A DNA stretch of 64,000 nucleotides from Methanobacteriota archaeon (GTDB taxonomy: Archaea; Halobacteriota; Methanosarcinia; Methanotrichales; Methanotrichaceae): contig JAKPCO010000042.1 in NCBI GenBank assembly GCA_029553285.1, forward strand, positions 1-64,000, in the 5' to 3' direction. This document shows, piece after piece, positions 8,308 to 16,629 of the stretch (position 1 is its first letter; every line of letters starts with the position of its first letter). Both the position numbers and the translations under genes were made by a program. A model generated the notes under the pieces. That model worked only from the letters and a program-made list of their open reading frames with translations, did not search any database and was not told the DNA's origin.

Positions 8308-8550
8308 ACTAATTTCCGAATTGAATACTAATTTTAAAAACAATAATAGTAAGCACAAAATTAGTAAATTAATAAAATTAGTTCGTGTGAATTCTCCCCA
8401 CAGGGGTGTGCGTGCGTGTCTGCAGAGAGACCCACCACTACACACATAGACACCCCGCAGACCTCTGTGGTGCAACTAATTTAACTAATTTACGAATTTC
8501 GTGCCTTTAGACATCGATTTTCTAATTAGCAATCGTTATATAAAATTAGT
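8308..8550. repeat. Origin-like locus: seven ACTAATTT octamers around a GC-rich imperfect palindrome
   Basis: The octamer ACTAATTT (or its complement) occurs exactly at 8308, 8327, 8358, 8375, 8475, 8484 and 8543. The sites flank a GC-rich core in which 8398-8421 and 8448-8470 are largely complementary (about 20 of 23 positions) around a 26-base spacer. No gene fits here. The arrangement of iterons around a hairpin, directly after the stop of a helicase gene, is what plasmid or viral replication origins often look like. A recombination or partition site is an alternative. Confidence 0.55.
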
Positions 8551-8554
8551 TGAA

Positions 8555-10741
8555 TTAGGCATCACTGGTTTTCTCCTCCATATCGAATGCCTGTTTCTTT
8601 ATCGCGGTCACCCAGCGGGTCTTCTTGTTTATGGTCTTGGCGTAGGATCGGGATTTTCCTGGCGGTGTAGCCAGCAAACCTTTCTGCTCGATTGCATCAA
8701 GCAGGACGTCTTTTCTCAGGGTCCTGTCATCACCTTGGCCGCGCAGGAGCTCGTTGACCGCTTTTACTGCCGGGTCCATCAGCACATAGTACACACCAGA
8801 TTCATCTGGACCCCAGCCGATCAGCTCCATGCGTCTTGGTATGATCTCACGATCCCAGATGGAGACAGATCCATCCATCGATGCGAAATACACCTTATTC
8901 TGAGCCAGAAGATCCGAGATCCCCTGGAAGAAGATCTGCGAGGCATCGTTCTTCTGAGCCATCTCGGTCTGCTCATCAGCACCCAGGTTCAGAGCTTCCC
9001 AGCCTCTTTTGAGATGCTCCTCGGCTTCTTCCTCGGTTACGGCACCCGATTCAACCGCATACCTGAAGAACGTCTCAAGACCAATGTACATGTCCGCTAT
9101 CGCCTCGTTCAACCTTCCGTGACGGCCCTGGATCTTTGCATCTGAGATCGAACTTTCACGGAGCTCTATGAATCTGACAGGCAGACGTTCGGAAAGCTCG
9201 TCGAGCTGCGGGGCCAGCCATGTCAGGTAACCGACCATGGCCTGGGAGAGAAGCTCTCTGCGATCCTGGGCTGCACTGAGTCTCTCCTTATCCAGGTCAT
9301 CGGGGTATATGCGCAGCGTGTAGGCTCGAGCGAGTGACGACCCGGAAAGAGGTTGGAGCTCGCCAGATGCGACTATGAGACCACGCGGTGGATGGCCGCT
9401 GTTAAGTGTGTAGTCGTGTTTGCTTGGGACCAGCCTGGATCTTCCCTGCCGGTCGCCCTGGTTCCTCATGAGGTACTCCAGGACGCCAACCAGCTTTTGC
9501 TGCTCTTTTGGATCCTGCGCGGGATATAGATCGTCCACCGCCAGGAGGATATCCTTTGCGATAAATGCCATAAGTTCGATGCTCATGGGCGTATCACGGA
9601 ACGATGCGGGTAGCGTCTTGTTGTCGAACCTTCCGAACATGCACAGCACAAGGGCGATGATGGTCGACTTTCTCGAGCCAGACGGTCCCCAGATATACAT
9701 CAATACACCAGGCTCGATGCCAGCCATCCTGAGCGGTTCCATGAGTGGCGATAAGAACGCCATCGAGATCAGGGGGTACATTATCCTGGCAGGTCCTACA
9801 TCGAAGAGATCGATAACAGCCCTTATGGCCGCATTCAGATCAGGGACAGTCGCAGGCAGCCTGTAGTTCTGGAGCTTTGCCGGAAGCTCGACCTCGACGT
9901 TTTCAGCGCCTATCGCACCGCCAGCGTGCAGGTAGATCCACCTTCCGTCCATATGCTTCCATCCCAGAAATGTATATACAGTGCTTTCCTGTATGCCATT
10001 CTGCGCCATCTTCTGGAGCAGAAACCTGAGCTCCGCCTCTTTGTGCGGCCTTATTGCAGCCTTCATGCCCCACAAACGGCCGGGCCATTTCATCTCGCTG
10101 AACTCCGACATCGATATGCATACCCTCTGAAGGGATGTCAAGTCTGGCAGAATGCCCTCAAGCTCGATATACATCTCCCTCGATTCGCCATCGTCCTTCA
10201 GGATCTCACGAACCGGCCAGGCTACGAAATCGCAAAGCGGTTTCTCGACCGTTTCGTATGCCGAATCACCTGTGGCGGGATCGGAGATTTGTTCGATGGT
10301 GACCCTGGATAAGCCACCATTCTCGTTTATACGGTAATCTGCAATGCCATTCATGAGCCGTACTGCAGCATTGTATCTGGCATCGAGCCCGGAACCGGTA
10401 TTACTCGCTGCCGAAGTCTTCTCGTTTGCGCCCTGCACCTCTGCCTGTTTTTTGATCGTTGACTTCAGCATATTGAAGTCAGGTGCGGGTTTTGCTCGCT
10501 TCAATCTCGACAATGCGCGATTGTACTCTGCTGGATTGTTGCGCATCAGATAGGCCAGTGCCCTAATATTTCGGGGTTCGAGGGGCAGGCCTGGATCGAA
10601 GTCGTTGTCATTAACCGACTTCTCGGCCCGCTCGCAGATCTCGTTAACAATCCTTAACGCCTCATCAAGGAGCTCCTTAGAGCTCGGTGGAACTGTGGGA
10701 CTGCCCTTTGACGGCATCCCACTCACGGAATCATCAATCAT
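8555..10741 (-). CDS. DUF927-type ATPase, likely replicative helicase of an integrated element
   Basis: 728 residues from the ATG at 10741, preceded by AGGTGA four bases away; the open frame extends to 10882, but that extension has no family features. The middle carries a P-loop GPSGSRKST (about residue 351) and a Walker B-like ILLAVDDLYP (about residue 400), preceded by FLGWKHMDGRWIY and followed by a Ser/Arg-rich sensor region (LIVASGELQPLSGSSLARAY). This layout matches the DUF927 family of primase-associated or superfamily-3-like helicases in archaeal and phage elements. The N-terminal 150 residues are poorly conserved; the C-terminus may be a winged-helix DNA-binding part. An origin-like locus lies immediately downstream. 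Helicase activity is inferred from family resemblance. Confidence 0.75.
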   Translation of the reverse strand: MIDDSVSGMPSKGSPTVPPSSKELLDEALRIVNEICERAEKSVNDNDFDPGLPLEPRNIRALAYLMRNNPAEYNRALSRLKRAKPAPDFNMLKSTIKKQAEVQGANEKTSAASNTGSGLDARYNAAVRLMNGIADYRINENGGLSRVTIEQISDPATGDSAYETVEKPLCDFVAWPVREILKDDGESREMYIELEGILPDLTSLQRVCISMSEFSEMKWPGRLWGMKAAIRPHKEAELRFLLQKMAQNGIQESTVYTFLGWKHMDGRWIYLHAGGAIGAENVEVELPAKLQNYRLPATVPDLNAAIRAVIDLFDVGPARIMYPLISMAFLSPLMEPLRMAGIEPGVLMYIWGPSGSRKSTIIALVLCMFGRFDNKTLPASFRDTPMSIELMAFIAKDILLAVDDLYPAQDPKEQQKLVGVLEYLMRNQGDRQGRSRLVPSKHDYTLNSGHPPRGLIVASGELQPLSGSSLARAYTLRIYPDDLDKERLSAAQDRRELLSQAMVGYLTWLAPQLDELSERLPVRFIELRESSISDAKIQGRHGRLNEAIADMYIGLETFFRYAVESGAVTEEEAEEHLKRGWEALNLGADEQTEMAQKNDASQIFFQGISDLLAQNKVYFASMDGSVSIWDREIIPRRMELIGWGPDESGVYYVLMDPAVKAVNELLRGQGDDRTLRKDVLLDAIEQKGLLATPPGKSRSYAKTINKKTRWVTAIKKQAFDMEEKTSDA

Positions 10742-10907
10742 GTCATCACCTATATTATAATATAGCCCGCTTACCACGAGCTGGCAACCATGCATCTCAT
10801 AATTGTTCAATCTCCACAGCCTGTTCCCAACAACAGTCCTCTTTCTGGAGACCCAGTGTCCACTACCTCTGTTGCATTTCACACTTACAGTCGAGAATCG
10901 TCAGTTC

Positions 10908-11105
10908 CTAAGCGCAGGCTGATATGCCGCTGCTGTATCGAGAGATAGCGCTTTTCCTGTCGCTACTCATCACGTCGCCCTCTCTCGGAGAGGACACGTA
11001 TTCTCTCAACGCTTCTTGCTCTTCTTCCAGCTGATCCATAGGCAACTCCAAACTGGTCCCAGCCATCAGCCAGTTCAGAATGCGTTTCCTCAGGTTGCTC
11101 AGCAT
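10908..11105 (-). CDS. Small hypothetical protein of the integrated element
   Basis: 65 residues from the ATG at 11105. A strong GAGGGGGG ribosome-binding sequence sits just upstream, inside the end of the preceding gene, whose stop codon it overlaps by 7 bases. The sequence MLSNLRKRILNWLMAG is an amphipathic helix, followed by an acidic helix (LEEEQEALREY) and a Ser-rich tail. No family is recognised. The overlap and ribosome site are the main evidence; it could be a small DNA-binding or regulatory protein. Confidence 0.5.
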   Translation of the reverse strand: MLSNLRKRILNWLMAGTSLELPMDQLEEEQEALREYVSSPREGDVMSSDRKSAISRYSSGISACA

Positions 11106-11458
11106 ATCGATCCCCCCTCTGACTTCACCGCATGCGGTGTTGCGATCATGATACAGCACATCCCTCTGACAGTATCATCAAACAGTTCATCTCTCTCGAT
11201 GGCAATCCCGGCGTATCCTGTCTCTCTCCCGGAGATCACTCTAATCATGTACTCCCTGCCCGGGATATCGGTCCGAAGTATCGCGATCCTGCGCCCCACA
11301 TGAGGCACCAGCTCATCCTTGAGCCCGATGGGCAAGACAACGACATGTCTTGCTATCTCCGCTAGGAGCACGCCATCTTGCTCTACAAGCCCTGCAAGGG
11401 TACCAACTGCCTCCATGTATGGAGACAGTATGGTCATGTTCTGCCTATCTGCTACCAT
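11099..11458 (-). CDS. Small hypothetical protein of the integrated element
   Basis: 119 residues from the ATG at 11458, which has GGAGGG five bases upstream; an ATG two codons earlier is less well placed. It is a soluble, beta-rich protein (GVLLAEIARHVVVLPIGLKDELVPHVGRR, then IAILRTDIPGREYMIRV) resembling a small barrel fold, but no family is recognised. It is the first gene of a leftward run with 10908-11105 and the helicase. Its promoter lies in the divergent region shared with the winged-helix regulator at 11747. Confidence 0.6.
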   Translation of the reverse strand: MVADRQNMTILSPYMEAVGTLAGLVEQDGVLLAEIARHVVVLPIGLKDELVPHVGRRIAILRTDIPGREYMIRVISGRETGYAGIAIERDELFDDTVRGMCCIMIATPHAVKSEGGSIC

Positions 11459-11640
11459 TACCATCCCTCCACTGTACCTGGATTCCAGAGAGGTTTCCTT
11501 CTTCCACCGATTCCAGCCATACCATACATCACATCATCACACATCATTACACCTTCTGTGGCGGTACACTGCCACAACCCCATGTTATATGAGAATAGTA
11601 TTTATTTTTTTCTTATATTTAATTGATATGTATTATAATT

Positions 11641-11700
11641 GGTTGTATACAAGAAACTTCCTGCATAACCGGTTATATGCGGGCTTTGTGCTGTATAACC
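11641..11700. promoter_or_regulatory. Operator-like array of GGTTRTAY half-sites with 30-bp phasing
   Basis: Half-sites GGTTGTATAC (11641-11650), GCATAACC (11663-11670), GGTTATATGC (11671-11680) and GTATAACC (11693-11700) form a central near-palindrome, GCATAACCGGTTATATGC, flanked by two outer half-sites. Same-orientation copies are exactly 30 bp apart. The array sits 46 bp before the winged-helix gene at 11747 and in the divergent promoter region with 11458. It is a likely autoregulatory operator. Confidence 0.6.
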
Positions 11701-11746
11701 AGAGCCCGATATCGATAAATATCTGCAAGCAGGTGATGATAACATA

Positions 11747-12568
11747 ATGTCTGAAGTGAAGCAGTACAGTGATGCTCAGATTGAGATCCTGATGGTTTTG
11801 GCAGATGATGAAGGACATGCCCAGTGGGAAATTTCAGAACGCACTGGAATAGAACGTAGTAACATAAATACGATTGTAAAAGAATTAATAGAAGATAATA
11901 TAATATTTATGGGGAATCCTCGAAAAACCACAAACCCGAAGTCAAAGCGACCGAGATCAAAAGAATTTCCTTTATATATAATTAAAACTTTGGAAGCGTA
12001 TCGAACAATATTAATAAATATTAATAATAGAATAGAGGAAAATATCATAAGTATCGACATGTCAATTAGACAAGAAGAATTGGCATATAAGCAGATTGGA
12101 TTGGAGAGATATAAGTTATGTTTTAATAAAAAAGGGTTGTTGACGCAAGATGATTATAAAAAATTAAATAAAAAATTTGAATATTTGAGGAAGTTTAAAG
12201 GGCACGAAAAATCATTTTACGAGAGGGAACGTGATAAGTACATGGATTACTTTGAAAAGTTCATATTATCCACATACACTGAAAGAATTATTGAAGCAGT
12301 GGGGTTTGATGCTGTATTTAGGATTGATATTACTGGAACGCTCGACATATGGTATATGGAAAAGATTATTGAAATAGCATTAAATAAAAAGTTAGTAGAC
12401 GAAAAACACATCAAAGAAATTCTTAAAACCATGATGGAGCACGGCTCATACGAGCTTCCATACATCTACAGCATGAAAATCCCATCCATGTTTGCGAATG
12501 ACGATGAGCCGAACTCCGCCGAACGTGATGACGCATCAACCCGTCCAGAAGATTGTGAGCGCCCGTAA
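11747..12568 (+). CDS. AT-rich winged-helix transcriptional regulator
   Basis: 273 residues; the start ATG has AGGTGAT nine bases upstream. Residues 5-60 are a MarR-like winged helix (DAQIEILMVLADDEGHAQW, ISERTGIERSNINTIVKELI). Residues 85-240 are Lys/Ile/Glu-rich and helical, without a recognised ligand or enzyme motif. Base composition is markedly AT-rich until about 12420, where the last 50 codons turn GC-rich. It is divergent from the small gene at 11458, with a palindromic operator array between, so control of the element's replication genes is a natural inference. It converges on the integrase, 18 bases from its stop. Confidence 0.7.
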   Translation: MSEVKQYSDAQIEILMVLADDEGHAQWEISERTGIERSNINTIVKELIEDNIIFMGNPRKTTNPKSKRPRSKEFPLYIIKTLEAYRTILININNRIEENIISIDMSIRQEELAYKQIGLERYKLCFNKKGLLTQDDYKKLNKKFEYLRKFKGHEKSFYERERDKYMDYFEKFILSTYTERIIEAVGFDAVFRIDITGTLDIWYMEKIIEIALNKKLVDEKHIKEILKTMMEHGSYELPYIYSMKIPSMFANDDEPNSAERDDASTRPEDCERP

Positions 12569-12586
12569 GTCGTGCATAGGGCCTTG

Positions 12587-13531
12587 CTATATCCCGAGCT
12601 GAGGTATGTGCGCGAGGTAGCTCTCCTTGAGTTCTTCTCTGTCTATGTGGTCGTAGATGTCTATCGCGCTCTTCCTCACGTCTCCCCGGAGCTCCTGGAT
12701 GAACTCGCGTGGCATACCTGCCCTTCTAAGATGGGTGGTAAACCAGTGTCGGCAACAGTGGGGCGTGAAGTGGTCCTCTGGGCGATCTGAGCTGGGGTCG
12801 TGCAGGCCGACGCGTTCCGCAGCTCTCGTCACCGCCAGGTAAACTCCGTTGCGGTTCAGCCTCTCGCCCATGCTGTTGATGAAAAGTGCCCTGCTGTTCT
12901 TGATGTTTCGCGACTCTCGCGCCCTGAGCCAGCGGTGGAGTATGAACGCGGTCTCGTCATCGAAGAACACGGTTCGGTTCGTCCTCTTCGCGGTCGGCTT
13001 GAGCCTTATGCTCTGGTCCACCATATCGACATCGTCAACATCCAGGCTTATGAGTTCGTTCCGGCGTATGCCGGTCTTCGCCAGCAGCGCGATTATGGCC
13101 TTGTCTCTTATATCCATCGTCGAGTTTATAAGCCGCGCCATCTCCTCCACAGATATGAGCTTTCTCGCGCCGCCATCGTCGTTATCCTTGTACCTGCGCA
13201 GATATCGTTTCCTGACAGAATGAATCGGGTTTCTGGGGATGTACTCCTCGTACTCTAAAAAATCGTAGAACGAGGAGATCGCGGAGAAGTAGTTCTCAAT
13301 GGTCTTCTGGCCCACACCCCTCTCGTGTCTGAGGTACTCCAGAAAGCTCCTGAGTACGTTCTTGTCCACGCTGAGCAGGTCGATCTGCCTGCTTGCGAGA
13401 AACTGGCTGTAAATCCTGAGCGACGATACGTAGCGTCTTGTGGACTCAGGAGTCATGCCACGAATCCTGCAGTCCTCCTCGAACCGGCGTACAAAATCCG
13501 GCACGAGATCTTTCTCCGTCACCCAACCCAC
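12587..13531 (-). CDS. Tyrosine recombinase / integrase (Xer-like)
   Basis: 314 residues. Residues 1-110 form a SAM-like core-binding domain (GVGQKTIENYFSAISSFYDF). The catalytic domain shows the first Arg in TGIRRNELISL, the box-II H-x2-R in PHCCRHWFTTHL, and the nucleophile Tyr in AIDIYDHID. The usual LGH triad before the Tyr is LRGD instead, a form I recall from haloarchaeal and methanogen integrases. The enzyme would catalyse site-specific strand exchange at attachment sites, most likely the adjacent tRNA-Leu. Its start lies inside the preceding RHH gene (13-base overlap), so the two are translationally coupled. It is intact, not split by integration as in SSV-type elements. Confidence 0.9.
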   Translation of the reverse strand: MGWVTEKDLVPDFVRRFEEDCRIRGMTPESTRRYVSSLRIYSQFLASRQIDLLSVDKNVLRSFLEYLRHERGVGQKTIENYFSAISSFYDFLEYEEYIPRNPIHSVRKRYLRRYKDNDDGGARKLISVEEMARLINSTMDIRDKAIIALLAKTGIRRNELISLDVDDVDMVDQSIRLKPTAKRTNRTVFFDDETAFILHRWLRARESRNIKNSRALFINSMGERLNRNGVYLAVTRAAERVGLHDPSSDRPEDHFTPHCCRHWFTTHLRRAGMPREFIQELRGDVRKSAIDIYDHIDREELKESYLAHIPQLGI

Positions 13532-14040
13532 CTCCAGCCGTGGGCTGTTCTCGCTACGAGACCGTACGCCTCAAGATCCTCGAGCTGTCTTGATACCGAG
13601 TTTACCAGATCAGAATCGGTGGGATCTATGTTCAGCTCCTCAAGAAGCCTGTAGCTGTCAACAGTGCCGCTGCGCTGCAGTATACGTATTATTTCTTTAT
13701 TATATCTCCTGACACCCTCAAAACCAGAATCGAGAAACGCCTCGCTCCTGTAGCGTCTGAGCTCATTCTCGTACCTCTCTATGACTATTTTCTTCTGTTT
13801 CAGGTCGTCGCGGAGCTCCTTGTTCTCAGCGCGAAGCCTCCCAAGCTCCTTCATTAGCTCTTTGCGCGGCTTGAAATCAGATTCCTCAGCGATCGCGTTC
13901 TCGACCACCTCTATCACAAACCTGGATAAAGGCACGCCAGCCTTCCTGGCGAGACTCTCCCACCGGGCTTTGTCCTCTGCGGAAGGAAGATAGAGGTAAA
14001 CATATCTGGACTTGTCAGGCTTGACCATACAAAACCACAT
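13519..14040 (-). CDS. Ribbon-helix-helix protein with coiled coil and C-terminal winged helix, integrase partner
   Basis: 173 residues. YVYLYLPSAEDKARWESLARK begins a ribbon-helix-helix-like DNA-binding fold (residues 10-55). A charged coiled coil follows (ELMKELGRLRAENKELRDDL), then a winged-helix-like end (IIRILQRSGTVDSYRLLEEL, DLEAYGLVARTAHGWRW). The start could be residue 1 (14040) or Met5 (14028). A TATA-like ATACTATAAG lies upstream and no ribosome site is seen, which would suit a leaderless mRNA. It overlaps the integrase start by 13 bases, so it may be an excisionase-like or attachment-site-architecture factor; this is inference from coupling and fold. Confidence 0.75.
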   Translation of the reverse strand: MWFCMVKPDKSRYVYLYLPSAEDKARWESLARKAGVPLSRFVIEVVENAIAEESDFKPRKELMKELGRLRAENKELRDDLKQKKIVIERYENELRRYRSEAFLDSGFEGVRRYNKEIIRILQRSGTVDSYRLLEELNIDPTDSDLVNSVSRQLEDLEAYGLVARTAHGWRWVG

Positions 14041-14086
14041 GAAAAAAAGTAGATCTTATAGTATTTATTTCTTACCGGTAAATAAG

Positions 14087-14171
14087 TGCGGGGGACGGGA
14101 TTCGAACCCGCGAACACCTACGTGACAGGACCCTCAATCCTGCGCCTTTGACCATGCTTGGCAACCCCCGC
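14087..14171 (-). tRNA. tRNA-Leu (GAG)
   Basis: 85 nt with a long variable arm typical of class II tRNA. The acceptor stem GCGGGGG pairs with CCCCCGC followed by A73. The anticodon stem-loop reads CAGGA-TTGAGGG-TCCTG, giving anticodon GAG. The T-arm is GCGGG-TTCGAAT-CCCGT. CCA is not encoded. It follows rpoD, and its 3' end faces the integrase block, so it is the probable attachment site. Confidence 0.97.
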
Positions 14172-14215
14172 ATGCTTCTGGCAGAGAATACCACATTGGA
14201 TTTAAACCTCTCGCC

Positions 14216-15010
14216 TCAGGAGACCGAGGCGAGCGTGTCCTGGAGTACCAGCGCCTTCTTCTTAAGCTCCTCTGCAGCCATCCTCACAAGATCCCTCGCA
14301 TTTATAGACCCATCGCTCTCTATGCTCATGATGAAGGCGTCCTCAAGTGGCACGACTGAGATGGCTCGCTGGTCGCACTCCTCGACGCAGAGCCTGCAGA
14401 GCGAGCACTCTGTGATGTCCCTCACCTTTAGAGTATCGTTCTCATCGAGCACGAGCACACCACGCGGGCATACCTTCACGCACCTCCCGCAGCCGTTGCA
14501 TCCGCTGATCTCTATGGAAGGAAGGTTCTTGTAACCACAGAGCGTGCCGGCCTGCCACTTGGCATGCTCCTTGCCTGTGCGGAGCGTGGCGAACCCCTCG
14601 ATCACGAGCTTCTCGCCCTCCCCCAGCACCACAAGAGGTATGTTATCGAATGCAGCTCTCACAGCAGGATCGCTGAATTTTATATCCCGTGAGTACACGG
14701 TCCCCGGACCTTCTGCAGTTACCATGAAATCGATCCTGCAGCCAGGGCAGCCAACACCTCCGCACTGGCACTCCTCCGGGGTCGAGTAGATGCTCAGATC
14801 ATCGGCCCTTATCGGAACAAGGCCGAGCCTGAGTGCGATCTGCTCGTCGAATAGCACTGATGTGTTCTCGTATATCGAGATCTCATCGATAGCAAGCTTC
14901 GGGACCTCCGCTATGCACGACCGCCTGATGGCGTTTGCGAACGCTGGGGTCACGCCGGAGAGGAGGAACCTCACCCGGTCGTCCCTAAGCTCGATAAGCT
15001 CCACATTCAA
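14216..15010 (-). CDS. rpoD: DNA-directed RNA polymerase subunit D (Rpo3)
   Basis: 264 residues, the archaeal counterpart of the alpha-like subunit that nucleates polymerase assembly with subunit L. N-terminal dimerisation motifs begin RFLLSGVTPAFANAIRRSC. An inserted ferredoxin-like domain (about residues 165-220) has GCNGCGRCVKVCP and ECSLCRLCVEECD, eight cysteines able to hold two iron-sulfur clusters; this insert is present in some archaea only and contributes to stability. Another cluster, CQCGGVGCPGC, is near residue 82. It is the last gene of the rps13-rps4-rps11-rpoD operon, 13 bases after rps11. Subunit L is encoded at 20635. Confidence 0.97.
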   Translation of the reverse strand: MNVELIELRDDRVRFLLSGVTPAFANAIRRSCIAEVPKLAIDEISIYENTSVLFDEQIALRLGLVPIRADDLSIYSTPEECQCGGVGCPGCRIDFMVTAEGPGTVYSRDIKFSDPAVRAAFDNIPLVVLGEGEKLVIEGFATLRTGKEHAKWQAGTLCGYKNLPSIEISGCNGCGRCVKVCPRGVLVLDENDTLKVRDITECSLCRLCVEECDQRAISVVPLEDAFIMSIESDGSINARDLVRMAAEELKKKALVLQDTLASVS

Positions 15011-15023
15011 GGCTTATGCACCG

Positions 15024-15413
15024 TCAGACCCTTCTGCCCCTCTTCCCGCCCTTCGGCTTTGTGCCATCATGCGGGATCGGGGTGACGTCCTCTATCCTTC
15101 CGATTCTCAGACCTGCACGCGCCAGCGCCCTTATCGCAGCCTGTGCGCCAGGGCCAGGTGATCTCTGTTTGTTCCCGCCAGGCGCCCTCACCTTTACATG
15201 CACCCCGACTATCCCCTTGGCCTTGGCCTGCTCCGCGACCTGCATCGCCATCTGCATCGCAGTGTACGGGGAGCTCTCGTCCCTGGCGGCCTTCACAACC
15301 ATGCCACCCGAGATCTTGGCTATCGTCTCAGCGCCAGTTAGATCTGTTATTGTTATCAGTGTGTTGTTGAACGACGAGTATATGTGTGCTATGGCCCATT
15401 TGCCCTCTGTCAT
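15024..15413 (-). CDS. rps11: Small ribosomal subunit protein uS11
   Basis: 129 residues, normal length. It shows [22 protein letters not shown] near the N-terminus, [20 protein letters not shown], and the glycine/basic C-terminal [13 protein letters not shown] typical of S11. It binds 16S rRNA in the platform of the 30S subunit near the Shine-Dalgarno duplex. It overlaps the end of rps4 by 4 bases (ATGA), consistent with coupled translation. Confidence 0.98.
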   Translation of the reverse strand: MTEGKWAIAHIYSSFNNTLITITDLTGAETIAKISGGMVVKAARDESSPYTAMQMAMQVAEQAKAKGIVGVHVKVRAPGGNKQRSPGPGAQAAIRALARAGLRIGRIEDVTPIPHDGTKPKGGKRGRRV

Positions 15414-15961
15414 GCAGACCCTCCAGCCCTGGCGATGATCTTAGCTGACCTCTCCGGATGTCCCTCTCTGGCGAGCGGGGATCCTGCGTAGTAGTCAATG
15501 GTCATCTCATCCCCTCTCTTCACCAGGTAGCTCGGGACGGTCACCCTCTGGCCCGCTACCTGGATGTGCCCGTGTGTTATGAACTGCCTCGCCTGTCGTA
15601 TCGTATTTGCGAGACCCTGCCTGTAAACCTGGGTCTGCAGCCGCCTCTCCAGGATATCTGTGATCTTCAGCGAGAGTATGGCATCGAGGTCTGCTCCGTC
15701 CTTAAGGATGCCGAACCGCGACAGTCTCTCTATAACCGCAGCCGCCTCGAGATCGGCTCTGGCCTCTCCTCGCGCCTTTGATGCAAGGAGCATCCTTCCA
15801 ACGCGCCTGTACTTCCTGAGAATGCTCTCAGCCTTCCAGAGCTCGCGCTTGTTTCTCAGCCCGTAGGTCTTTATGAGCTCGACCTCCTCGGCCATCCTGC
15901 CAGCTTCCCATGGCTTTCGAGGCCGCTCATATGTCTTGTGGCTCTTGCCAGGATATCCCAT
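15410..15961 (-). CDS. rps4: Small ribosomal subunit protein uS4
   Basis: 183 residues. It starts [20 protein letters not shown], the archaeal/eukaryotic S4/S9e-type N-terminus, and contains an S4 RNA-binding domain (residues about 105-165: [20 protein letters not shown], then [16 protein letters not shown]). It initiates 30S assembly by binding the 16S rRNA five-way junction. It lies between rps13 and rps11 in the conserved operon order. Confidence 0.98.
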   Translation of the reverse strand: MGYPGKSHKTYERPRKPWEAGRMAEEVELIKTYGLRNKRELWKAESILRKYRRVGRMLLASKARGEARADLEAAAVIERLSRFGILKDGADLDAILSLKITDILERRLQTQVYRQGLANTIRQARQFITHGHIQVAGQRVTVPSYLVKRGDEMTIDYYAGSPLAREGHPERSAKIIARAGGSA

Positions 15962-15978
15962 AAAATCACCTGCTCAGA

Positions 15979-16461
15979 TCAGCTCTTTGTTGCCTGCGCC
16001 TTCTTCTTGGTGACGCCAACGGTCGCGCCGCTCCTGCCTGTGGATCTGGTCCTCTGTCCCCTCACTCTCAGCCCGAGCTCATGCCTTATGCCCTTGTAGC
16101 TTCTGGACTTCTTCATGAGGTCGAGATCCTCGCGGAGTGTTGTGAGGACATCCGCGCCCATGACATGCCTGTCAACGCCTGTAATTATGTCCTTCCTCCG
16201 GTTCATCATCCAGGCCGGAATGCTCTCCGTGGCACTCTCTATCACGTTCTTCAGAGCCTCTATCTGCTCCTCTGGCAGCTTCCCCAGAATCGCATAGGGA
16301 TCCACCCCTGCCGTTACTGCGAACACCCTGGCCAGCCTTCTGCCAACGCCCTTGATACCGGTAAGAGCCATCTGAACCTGCTTCTTGCCGTCGAGGTCGG
16401 TGTTGTAAATGCGGACTATGTGCCTCAGCTCAACAGAGCTATCAGTATCCTTCGTCTCCAT
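15979..16461 (-). CDS. rps13: Small ribosomal subunit protein uS13
   Basis: 160 residues from the ATG at 16461, 9 bases after GGAGGAG; an in-frame TTG two codons earlier sits too close to that site. Motifs include ELRHIVRIYNTDLDGKKQV, the helix-two-turn-helix GIKGVGRRLARVFAV, and the basic C-terminal GLRVRGQRTRSTGR typical of S13. It bridges the 30S head to the 50S subunit. It is the first gene of the leftward rps13-rps4-rps11-rpoD operon. No TATA box is obvious within 60 bases; a repeat-rich region lies upstream. Confidence 0.98.
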   Translation of the reverse strand: METKDTDSSVELRHIVRIYNTDLDGKKQVQMALTGIKGVGRRLARVFAVTAGVDPYAILGKLPEEQIEALKNVIESATESIPAWMMNRRKDIITGVDRHVMGADVLTTLREDLDLMKKSRSYKGIRHELGLRVRGQRTRSTGRSGATVGVTKKKAQATKS

Positions 16462-16629
16462 CTCCAATTACTCCTCCAGAACGCCTGGGCTCAACGAGCC
16501 CGATCTGGAGCAGCCCCGGATCAGATCCGGCGCCGCCCACTCACCGGCTGTGCGGTGGGGCGATTGATGCAAATCCAATGCGAAGATACACTCCTGATAC
16601 ATAAGATTATCTGTTGGGCGTATGGATCC

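Larger units (their letters stand above)
8300..14086. mobile_element. Probable integrated plasmid- or virus-like element at tRNA-Leu(GAG)
   Basis: The block contains an iteron-like repeat locus, a DUF927-type replicative ATPase, two small unrecognised genes, an AT-rich winged-helix regulator with its operators, a tyrosine integrase and a coupled ribbon-helix-helix gene. It ends 47 bases from the 3' end of a tRNA gene, a common archaeal attachment site. The left boundary is uncertain. I searched by eye for a second copy of the tRNA 3' end near 7400-8500 and found none, so the far attachment site is either outside, decayed or absent. No capsid or conjugation gene is visible. Confidence 0.6.

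Noticed and set aside
7400-8500. Search for a second copy of the tRNA-Leu 3' end as far attachment site
   Set aside because: No match to the T-arm or acceptor sequence was found by eye.
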